DNA from: Mesodorylaimus sp. YZB2_4
Lineage: Eukaryota > Nematoda > Enoplea > Dorylaimida > Dorylaimidae
Assembly (NCBI GenBank): GCA_030248295.1
Contig: JASANH010000606.1
Location: forward strand, 124,001 to 188,000
DNA: 64,000 nt
Reading direction: 5' to 3'
Below, one piece after another: positions 1-9,593 of this stretch; position 1 is the first letter of the stretch, and every line of letters begins with the position of its first letter. Position numbers and translations under genes: made by a program. Under the pieces are notes generated by a model. The model made no database searches and was not told where the DNA came from. It saw nothing but the letters and a program-made list of their open reading frames with translations.

Positions 1-1642
1 AGGTGAGCACGACCGCCGCGAGGCTGGTTCGAGGATACCCGGAGGAGGCGCGATGGGAAGACGGGCCGCCACCCACCACCGATCTCGTTTTCGTTGTGCA
101 TGGTATCGGAGAAAAATGGAGTCCGGGTGCAATCATCAGTCTTGTTGCAGGGTAAGAGTGCAAATTTCATTTCCTGCTAATGCTTCCAATGGACAGGTTT
201 CTGGTTCAGAATGCGGGAAATCGGCGATCAGCTGCTTCAGGACCATTTCGACCACAAGGTCCATCGTCCGTTGTTCTTGCCCGTGGACTGGCGCTCAGAT
301 TTGGACTTTGACGAGCGTAAGTTTCTGCACGGCTTTCTCAGGTCACAGCTACAGGCTACCCTTTCAGATGTGATCCAGAGTCTCACGCCAAACTTCCTGC
401 ACCAAATTCGAGGCTTCTTCAACGAATGCCTGATGGACCTGATGTACTACGCCAGCCCCGTTCACGGAAGCAAGGTAACCGGCGAGGTCTGTTGGCCGCA
501 ATCCTGATTCAAACTGAGCACATTTCAGATCACGCGCGGCCTGTGCGCTATCATGAATGACATGTACCGCACGTTCCTGATCCACGACCCTGGCTTCGTG
601 ACTCGAAACGGTCGTGTTTCTCTGATCGCCCACAGTTTGGGCTCCGTGATTGTTTACGACATTCTGACCCTCGGAGAAGGGCCTGGCGTGGTAAGCGTTG
701 GTGTAGATTCACCTGACGATCGGAGCACAGCCAGCGCACTTCTGTTTAGGTTCTTCCGTCCGGTCGGGTGCCATTCAGCCTTCAAGAGGGTTTGCGTCTT
801 GACTTCCTCGTAAGTGAGGCCAACTTTGTCTTTTCTATTTTATCAGATTGCTTTCCAGATCGACCACCTGTTCTGCATGGGCTCGCCTCTGGGCGTTTTC
901 TTGGCTGTCCGCCATGTTCGAGGTCCGCAAATTCTGCGCCCGCCAGGTGTCACACCCGGGTTTCGATTGCACAACGTGTATCATCCGGCTGATGTCATAG
1001 TAGGAGGCATAGTGACGATTCGACCTTGTTTTAGCGGAGGGATGGTCTGTATTTCAGGCCTACCGCATTGAGCCTCTGATCTCCGAAATTTATGGACGCA
1101 TTTGCCCTATGCGAATCAACAAGGCCGACGAAAGCAAGCCAGCACCCTACGAAACCATGCTTACCAGGTGGCTGGGCGCGCACAATTTGTTGGGCAGCCC
1201 CACTTCCAAATCGGACGCGTCAAAGGATGAAGACCCCGCTGGTAGTAATCGCAGCTCCAATAAAGTTCCGTCGGAAGAAGAAAAGACGAAATTCGGTGCA
1301 CTGAACGAAGCAACGAGTGGTAACAAGGCCGCCCATGCCAAAAACGCAGAAACGAAGAAGCTGGCGGCGAAGAACGAAGGTGCGCTGGAGGAGGAACAAC
1401 CCGCCCAGATTCCCCCCAATCAGGGTGGGTTTAACTAATGAACTACCGATTCGGCATTGCACAACTGCCTTTCAGCTCTGCCCTACCGAGTCGACTACTC
1501 GCTCAGGCCAGGCACGCTGATCAGTGCGTACTGGGCAGCGATCACCGCCCACGAATCCTACTGGAGCAGTCACGACACCATCATGTACATCCTCTCGTCG
1601 CTGTACGGTTCACCAGGGTCCAAGGAGCGTGCAAAGAAGTGA
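1..1642 (+). CDS. DDHD1: DDHD1-like intracellular phospholipase A1, 5' end missing
   Basis: The protein would hydrolyse the sn-1 acyl chain of phospholipids such as phosphatidic acid or phosphatidylinositol in the cytosol or on organelle membranes. Exons at 3-151, 210-474, 529-690, 847-999, 1058-1424 and 1476-1642 join in phase. Visible in order are the FVVHGIGEKW lipase-fold start, MREIGDQLLQ, FLPVDWRSDL, DLMYYASPVH, the nucleophile elbow IAHSLGSVI, LFCMGSPLG, NVYHPAD/AYRIEPL and the end of the DDHD domain (LPYRVDYSLR, AYWAAITAHESYWSS). These match DDHD1 more than DDHD2 or SEC23IP; the elbow is xHSLG as in DDHD1 rather than GxSxG. A Lys/Ala/Glu-rich linker (about residues 1150-1424 of the window) separates lipase and C-terminal parts. 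The N-terminal region lies outside the window. The gene ends with TGA at 1642. Family assignment is firm; the choice among DDHD paralogues is inference. Confidence 0.9.
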
Positions 1643-2081
1643 TTCAACCATCTGTGATATGCTGCCTTGTGTGTTAGTGTCACATCGTCATCTTGATTCT
1701 GTGCCTTCATGAGTGAGCCTATCATCTGCCTAACGCTAAGGTAGAAAATACCGGAGAAATTCCTATTGCGTTTTGCCTTACGATTAGGACTTTATTGAGA
1801 TACACCACGTCCTAAAGCCCTGAAATCGCCACCACTCCTAAAGATAAGCCTTATAGCTAGATTATGATTACACAAACCCATAAGTGCTAATCCACTTTGC
1901 CTAGTCTTGCAGATACTCCAGTCCAAAACATTCCGCCTTATCCTAGTGCCGATAAGAATTTCCAAGATTGAGCTTATTTTTACGACCTGCAAGCTATTGT
2001 CTACGCAATACATCGAGTATCATAAATCCGTATCACAATGTTGGTTAGAAGACAGGCTAAATAACTAAACCGTTCATGAAA
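1643..2081. other. intergenic, convergent 3' ends
   Basis: About 440 nt separate the DDHD stop from the stop of the SLC9C gene on the opposite strand. It is A/T-rich with short direct repetition of CCTAA/TTAGG-like words, but I see no gene, RNA or clear repeat unit in it. Confidence 0.6.
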
Positions 2082-5000
2082 TCATTGGTTCTTCTTCGTC
2101 TTGACTTTTGTATAAAACGGCTTGAACTTTCTGTAGAAACCCACACTTTTCCTGGACCTGGTCGAACGTATGGAATGAGCGGACAGGGTCGACGCATCCA
2201 AATCTGCCATCAAGAACGACTCGCTGGCCACGTCACTGCCGTCCACCTTCTCCGACGGACCGGCGTTGTAGCGATAGATCAGGTAGAAGGCGATGCTGGA
2301 CTTTGTGGTCAGCGGCCCGACGAAGGCCCAGTTGCTCCCACCACCGATTTTGATTGGATTGTACGGATTGGCAGCGAACTTGTTCCCAGAAGCGTCAATG
2401 AGGACCCCCTGAAACGAAAGAGCAGATGAGAAGGACAGCACGGACAAAGGAAGGGCATTGCATCTTACTTTGAACAAAAGAAAAGAACAAATATCTTGGG
2501 GCAACTGTTCGCCGGCTTTCGAGCTCTTCAGCATGCGTTTGACAAAGAGTTGCAACATTTCGTCCGACCACACGCAAAACCTCTCCTCCAGGCGCAAGTA
2601 TTCCATGCACGCCTTGGCCACCACCTGCCTGTTGAAGGCTTCGACGACGGGCGAGGGCAGCTCGTTGATGGCCTTCTGACTGATCCAAAAGGTCAGAGCC
2701 TTAGGACTGGCTACGGCCACCGTCTCCACGTACGGGCAGCCGAGCAGCCCGTGCTCGCCAAACATGTTGCCAGCGTGGATCAGGCGCCTCCTCTGCTCCT
2801 CCACGGCCGGGTCGACGGTGATGCCTCGACAGAAGCCGTTCAGCAAAAGATAGATACCCCACTCCTTGGCCGTCTCCCCGTCCGACACGATCCTCGACCT
2901 TTTCGTAAACTTCTCCAAGCGCCCCGTCGATTTCAGATGGTTAATGACCTCGTTCACTTTTTCCTGACTCCCCGCAGCCCGCATCCATTCCATCTGGCGC
3001 AGTTGGCTGGCGAGGAGGTCCATGCCCGCTTCGCTGGGCGAGGCGCTGGCTGCGTACAGGTCCCGATCAGACAGCTTTATTTCCAGCAGCAGCTGCGCCT
3101 TGGCCCTCATTTCGTTGACGATGTCTTCCATTTGCAGATACTCAAATTCCCGCAGCGAACCGCATTGTTTGGCTTCGATCAGCAGGGCGGCCACTTCCTC
3201 GATCACCTCGCGAGCCACCTGCCGGGTTTTGATGCTGGCCAGGGTCGCGGCCCCTCCTTGGCGATTCAGCAGTTCGATCAGCTTGTCCTCCAGGGCGTTC
3301 TTGGTCACCAGACATTCCTCGCTTAGTTTCCTCTTTAGGCTCGGTTTCTGGACGAGAGTGCGGCCGGCCAGGAGACGGATGACGGCGTCAGTGACCGCGA
3401 TCAGACTGTTGACGGCCTCGAATGTTTCCTCGTCGCGGTTTTGAACGTAGGCCTCGATTTCTGAGAAGACCAGCCGGAGCAGCAGGCCAATGATGAGTGG
3501 CACCTGAAGAAGGGGCAGCGAGTCGATGATCATTATGGCCGTGCGAGTATCGGCGCAGAAGTCGCTTTTCTCAAAATCGACGTAATTGAGTTTTGTTTCG
3601 ACGCATTCGCCCCAAATGACGGAAAAGTGGACAGCGTCACCCGACAACTGGACTAGCAAAAGCACTAGCTCGAACCAGAACCACACCTGTTTAAAGATTG
3701 CGCTGCAGGGGGACGACTGCCGAAACAATTTGATCAGCCGGAAGAAACGAATCATCTGCTCCACCGTGACTGCCACGCTGGCCAGGTTGCCGTAGAAGAA
3801 CATTTCGTTGCTGATCCCGTACTCTAGCTTGGTCCAGATGGCAAAGACCAGCGTGGCTGCGGCGGCCGTGGTCAGGACGCACATGAACAGTCTCCAACGC
3901 CAAAATGTTTCGTAGATGGCCAGGTGGTCCAAGATTCGTTTTACTGACATTTTCCTCGAGCAGTCTCGGCCCGACGCTGCCAGGCGCCTCCACGTCGGAC
4001 GCGGCTGCAAGTTCTCGAACATGCGCTGGATGTTGATTGGCCGACGATTGATGGCCGCGTCGTGGATGGCGTTCTCCAGGACCCGACTGGCGACCGAAGT
4101 TGAACGACCATAGCTGCGCCATATCCTTCTGATTTGGGCTTCGTAGCAGCGTTGGACCCGCTCGCGAGCTTCCATCTCTTCCATCAGGTCCCTGATTCGG
4201 CTCGACGAGGGCTCATCCGACTTCTAAAAAGGATAGGGCGTGACCAGGAGAACGGCGCTCGGAGGGGACTCACCTTGACCTCCTTCGGGGCTGGCAATTC
4301 CTTGGGTCCCCCTTCGCCCGCGGTAAAGTCGAAGACTAGTTCTTTTTCGATCAGGTCCCACGCGACGCCCGAGTTTTCTTTCAGTATTTTGCGATTCTGC
4401 ATCTTGTCCCTCATGTAAGCGTTGACCCTGGCCCCCAAAGTGCGCAAAAATTCAGGTTGGAGGCGGGACTCGAGCTGAAGACCCAAAAATTTGGCGATGG
4501 GGCTGAGACAGAGGCCCTGGATGAGCTGACTGAGGATGACCAATGTGATGACGGCGCGGGTCGACAATTTGAGTTGGTTCGAATGGAGAACCGATTCTGG
4601 CGATTCGGCATCATTGTATTTGAACATGTTGGTTTTCATGCTCTCGAAGGCCATGATTATGGGCAGGAATCCGCGCAGGCTGGCAGCCACGAACATGAGG
4701 GCGTGTTCGGGCTCGAAGCCCCCGGCGTAGCGAAGCAGGCCGATGAAGATGACGATGGCTAAGAAGCGGGCCAAGAGAGCGAACGGAAAGAGAGCGGACA
4801 TGCGAGCCACGGAGGCTGGTTGCATTTCAATAAATAGTTGAATTCCCGACGTGACCGCCACCAGGCCGATCAGAATGGCGTGAGCGCAGTAGGCTAGGGT
4901 GCCCCATAAGCACTTGGCGTCGTCGTAGGTGCGTTGACTGATGGCGCCCCGACAGCCGTTGAACGTGATGGCGAACACGACCAGGCAGAGGACGCCCGAG

Positions 5001-5879
5001 CTGTTGAGCAGCGTGCCCGAGGCATAGCTCAGGTAGACCATGACGAATATGATCCCACTCTCGGCCACGTAGTCGACGAAGAGGAGGTTGGCCAGCAGCG
5101 ATGCCAGTGCTCGCCCGTACATGTAGCCGAGGCTCAAGCAGGCGATGATGGCAGCGATGTCCATGACCATCTCCTCGAACGCCGACGGGTTGAAGGCCAG
5201 TTTGACGATGTCGTCGAAAATGACGGCCGACGCTTGGCACAACAGGGATTCGAATTTGAGCAGGCTGGACAGCTGGTGGGACAGGCCCAGCTCGTCGACC
5301 ACGGTGCTGACGGTGATGGGATCGATGGCGGACAGGTAGCCCGAGAGTGGGAATATGTGCTGGAAGGAGATCACTGGCTGGAACTCGTCCGGCAACACGT
5401 AGTACCAGTAAGCGAATATCATGCAGCCGAAGAGCAGCGTCGAGACGACGAAGCAGGGGGCGACCAGAATCAGGATCTAGGAGTGGTGGTCAGATGGAGG
5501 GGCTCTCTGGTCACAACACAATGCTCACCTGCCACGAGAACTTCCTGAAGTCGTGCGGGTCCAGATCGAAAGCGCAGTTGAAGATGATGGGCGGCACTAG
5601 AATGAGTTCGGTGAGGTGGGTCTTGGCGACGAGCAGGTCCGACTTATGCGCCATCTCGTGGTCAGACCCCAGCTGATAGAAGCAGAGCATGATCACGGCC
5701 ACCACAGAGCACGACACGAAATAGGTCAACATGGTGCCGCCGATACGGGATCGGTAGACAGAATTACAAATCAACATAGTGAACAAACTCCCCACCGGAA
5801 TCCAATAGGAGTTCGGAACGAAAAATTTATTTTCGCCTGAATATAAATCGTTCGTGGCCAAATGATGCCCTGCGTCCAT
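2082..5879 (-). CDS. SLC9C1: sperm-type Na+/H+ exchanger (SLC9C family)
   Basis: A polytopic membrane protein of about 1,211 residues. Four exons (5529-5879, 4274-5476, 2469-4223, 2082-2408) all join in phase 0. Residues 1-460 are an exchanger domain with the TM4-like SAIDPITVST (Asp about 169), ESLLCQ (about 193-198) and ASLRGFLPII. Residues about 625-770 hold four further helices in the place of the SLC9C voltage sensor, and about 955-1055 a cyclic-nucleotide-binding fold with MFGEHGLLG. This exchanger plus voltage sensor plus CNBD order is specific to SLC9C, which in sea urchin sperm extrudes protons on hyperpolarisation and cAMP binding. Oddities: the Asn-Asp expected after ESLL is Cys-Gln, and the fourth sensor helix has almost no arginines, so ordinary exchange and voltage gating are doubtful. 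The last intron (2409-2468, 60 nt) is in frame and stop-free, so it could be retained. C1 rather than C2 is a guess. Confidence 0.9.
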
Positions 5880-7300
5880 TTTTGGAGTAATCTTTTATCA
5901 AAAAAACAAAAACAAAAATCAGAATAATATCAGATATTATGGCAACTGCAGGCAAAGAAACATCGGCAGGCGAACTGCTGATTGTGCTCCGTCGACTGGC
6001 ACACAATTCGGCATAGTGTAAAATTGTGTCCCGACACGAATGACGGAATTGAAATTGAGCTGTGGTTTAGTGCCCTGCTATTTCAAATATTTCTCGCAAC
6101 TAAACGGGGAAGCAAGCTGCGAGCAAATGCCCTGAATGACCGCTGATCAATTGATGAAGTGTGCGAGTATGAGAGATCGTCAGCACAACTCTGATGGCCA
6201 AAATGTGCCTTGATCAGAATGTGTACTACTTATGACGGCCCTTTCGACAGGGATATTGAAGGCCGCTTCAACGGTCACGTAGTAAATTTAACATATGCAT
6301 TGCTGAACCGGCTCGGTTCATCGTGAACTTGCATGGCAATGGGAGGATTTCTCGCTGACCTCCTAAAGTACATTACATCGAACTAAATTACCTGGGTCGT
6401 CATGTACAGGGCGACCTCGCACTCCAGCATTATCTTTTGAAAAAAGAGCAGCCTTTCAGAAAATGTGACAAAACAATTACTGTAAGTCCCTTGGATCCTT
6501 TAAGTCGGACCGCTTTGGAATCCTATGGCTCTGGGAACGAGTAAAAATTTACGGTGTGCGTGGTATAGAGCCTTGGGGGATCGAAAATCCTGACTCGCAG
6601 TTTGATCATACACTGCAAGAGGGACATCAGATCGTGAGTTCTCTGCATCTTAGGCAGGCTGCCTGACGCATCTGAATTACTTCAATCCAAATAAAACTGA
6701 TCCCACCTTGAGCCCCTAAAGCGGGGAAGTTGGCTTTCACGTCATTCAGTGTTTATCTATGTACTCGTATGAGCACTGCCATTCCGGGATCGTAATTCTG
6801 CACTGGAGTCTACAGGCTGCATTAGTGAACCAAAGTCAGATGTTCAAGCTTTGCTCGGCATTACGTACTACATAAGGGGTGGTCTCGCTCAGTTTGAACC
6901 ACATCGCATCATCTCACCACGCCGCACAGAAGACAGCTACAGTAAGCTTACGAGCCCTAGTCGCGAGTAGGCTAACGGCTAATAAGGGGAAATGATGAAT
7001 AAAAAGTAAAAAAGCGAGTCCATATGGGATGGGAGTCACCTGTCGAACACAGGGGGTGATGCAGAGCCCACCCACCATTGTAAGAGGAAGTCGGTGTCGA
7101 GCCCTTGTGCGATGCTACTCCAGAAGAAGCATACCCCCAGAAAGCTGCAGGGCTGGCCTCCACGCTGCTCGGTCACGGCCCAAGAAACAACACGATGACA
7201 CAATAAGTATTTCAGCATTCAGCCTGATTCAACAAAACTACAGAAATCACATCTAACTACAGACCCAAAATCACTTGCAAATCAACTCATGATCAGAGGT
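5880..7300. other. intergenic
   Basis: About 1.4 kb upstream of the SLC9C gene and downstream of the Cys-rich gene. It is balanced in composition, and every reading frame is broken. It must hold the SLC9C promoter (start at 5879), but I recognise no core element. No RNA gene or repeat was found. Confidence 0.6.
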
Positions 7301-8119
7301 CTAATAATAGCAGTGGGTGATACTCCTGATTTCGTGCTGGGGTCTCCCGATTCCACTGACAATACCCGAATTGCGCCTGGTCCTGCCCGCGTAATACTTA
7401 AACAGCAATCCAGAATTGCCCTCGTCGCACTGCAGACATTCGTTCAGTGTTGCATTGCCCTGGTGGCCAATGTTGTGAGCTTCGCCGAACACCCACGACT
7501 TCAGGCAAGTCCACCAACAATGTCGACGAGTATTCTTGGAATTGTACATCCATATCTGGGCACACGAATCAGTGAATCCCAATTTCCGAAAACAGTAAGC
7601 CGATAGTCGATCAGAAACGAACGTAAAGAATGCGCACTGCCGGGCAAGGATGGTCAGGTTGGTCTGGAAGGCCAAGTAGAGGCTGAGATCTTGCAACGAT
7701 GAACAGGCGCCGCACCGACCGAAGTGAGTCAGTGTGAAGTCGGATTTGCCAGTTTCATATTCATTAGGGAATGTTCTCAGAGTGTAACTCTGTCGGTCGG
7801 CATCCAGATATCGAAGACCACAGTTGACCTGTGGATTGTCGATGACCGACTGAAGGACTCGTCTTTGGTCATCGTCCATGGGCTTATCGTACGGGTCAGT
7901 CTCCCAGTCCGAACTCGGCTGCTCGACGAGTATTTTCTGTCGGAATGCCTGTATAGCTAGGCCCACATCACAGTCTTGGCGCCCATCAGGGTGCTTGCAA
8001 GTGTCTTCGTTTGTGCACCATTGGTCTGATCGTGGTTCAACATGGGGACTGCTCAATGATGGATTCGTGTCGGGGAACAAGGAGAGGAAAATTAAGAAAA
8101 AAGATAGGATTGACATCAT
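7301..8119 (-). CDS. secreted Cys-rich protein, function unknown
   Basis: A single uninterrupted frame of 272 residues, the only long intronless gene here besides the GPCR. It starts with two methionines (8119 or 8116) followed by a hydrophobic stretch (ILSFFLIFLSLF), a likely signal peptide. The mature part has 14 cysteines, an even number that suits disulfides, including RCGAC, HCWWTC and ECLQC, plus one N-LT and one N-AT glycosylation sequon. The C-terminus carries a distinctive GRTRRNSGI followed by a pattern ending HCYY. It does not match a domain I can name; the clustered Cys and Trp suggest a conserved extracellular or lumenal protein. It diverges from the small membrane-protein gene at 8426, about 300 nt away, so the two may share a promoter region. 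I do not assign a function. Confidence 0.8.
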   Translation of the reverse strand: MMSILSFFLIFLSLFPDTNPSLSSPHVEPRSDQWCTNEDTCKHPDGRQDCDVGLAIQAFRQKILVEQPSSDWETDPYDKPMDDDQRRVLQSVIDNPQVNCGLRYLDADRQSYTLRTFPNEYETGKSDFTLTHFGRCGACSSLQDLSLYLAFQTNLTILARQCAFFTFVSDRLSAYCFRKLGFTDSCAQIWMYNSKNTRRHCWWTCLKSWVFGEAHNIGHQGNATLNECLQCDEGNSGLLFKYYAGRTRRNSGIVSGIGRPQHEIRSITHCYY

Positions 8120-8425
8120 GGCCGACCTATCAAGTGTAAGATCACGCCATCTTGCAACTGGCAGTTATAAGGTCGTTGGACGCGGTTATCGCAGACACGA
8201 GAAAAGGTGCGGAGCTACAGCTAAGTTTCAAATTACCGCCATTTTTGCTTGCAGTCTGGGATGAAGGTACAAATTGCAGTGTGCGAGGTAAAAATGGAAA
8301 TGGAAATGAAGGAAGTCCATAAAAGGTCATTGGCATTGGAGGGGAGGACTCAATTGTTTTGTCGGGTGCGTTATTAGCCAGTTATTGGAATTTAGATCTA
8401 GAAAGCAGGAAATCAATATTCTGTC

Positions 8426-8926
8426 ATGGTCGATCTCGGAGGAAAAGGCGACGGATCGCCGCTTCAGCATAGCTTCGACAATACAGTCTTCATCATACCG
8501 GCGCTAATAATTCTGGGAGTGGTTGGTAAGTCGTGGTTTTGTATCTGTATTCTGCGGGAACGAGCTCAGGCAGAATAAATTTCGAGAATACCAAGTGAGA
8601 ATGCATTGTTACGAAGCGACACTGCGAACACCTTTGCCAGCAAAACAACGTATGTATAGGCGCGTATATACTGCACAGTACTGTATTGTGCACACCCACG
8701 CCCAGACCGTTTGCAACTCTCCTGTTCCTGCTATGCCATGACTCTCATTTTATGGAGTTTGACAAACATGGCTGAAGGACAATGTCTTTTTCCTGTGTCT
8801 GAGAAAACCTAAATATTAATTTTCTCCATTTCAGCAATTGTTACATACAAATTGGTTAATTCACTTCGTGATAGACAAAAAAAGAAAGCGGAAAAGAAAG
8901 AATTGAAACAAAAGAAGAAAAAATAA
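8426..8926 (+). CDS. 63-residue single-pass membrane protein, lysine-rich tail
   Basis: Two exons (8426-8525 and 8835-8926) join in phase 1 across a 309-nt intron with gtaag and ttcag borders. The product has a short polar N-terminus (about 1-22), one hydrophobic helix (about 23-42, FIIPALIILGVV), then a tail of which more than half is Lys, Arg, Glu or Gln, ending in four lysines. The end satisfies the dilysine (KKxx) ER-retrieval rule, so the endoplasmic reticulum is a reasonable guess. The layout resembles the SMIM15 type of small integral membrane protein, but identity is too weak to name it. Each exon alone is too short to stand out as an open frame. Evidence is splice-phase closure plus the helix-then-basic-tail pattern. 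A CATAAAAGG sequence about 107 nt upstream (8319) could be a weak TATA element. Confidence 0.65.
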
Positions 8927-9593
8927 TCATTCGCTTATGTTAGTTCTGGTTATTCTGCGTTGGTTGATCCCGACGTGAAAACACCGCCAAAATGAAATTT
9001 TTTGTTATATTTATGTTTTGTTACAGCTATAGAGAAAGAATTGATGATTATTTTATCGGAAGTGGTTTGAATGCTGGGTGAAGTGGACTGTCTATGTATT
9101 TTGTGATAATGTTTTCTAAGCGAGTATGCTTCCGAGAACTGATTTGGGAAAGGGGGTGGTTGGTGCTGATACGTTGTCTTATGAACGGTCACCGGACTCT
9201 ATTGTTTGGCATGAATTGCGCCATGTGATGCATTCCATTTTAGTAGCGAATCCTACTTGATCGATATGCGCGAGTAAAGAAGCTCGATGTGGGAATGGCG
9301 GTCGTTTTGTGCAGATGTACATTGAGAAGTATTGGAGCGCCAGGACTAACGAGTCCGCGAACGGTGCATTATTACAAGCGTATATGGTCGGGTGGATGGA
9401 GCGACGGGCGCGGGCGTCATCGGCGGTCATGGCAACGAGAAAGCGTTGGTGGCCAGTGAGCGAAGGAGAATGCTACTACGTCGATACGGCACGAGCAAAG
9501 ACGGCGACATGAGAAGAGTGTGAACGGCAACGAATCTTGTTGGCTTTTCTGACAAAATTTAGATTTTTCTCAGCCAAGTATCCAATTTTCGAA

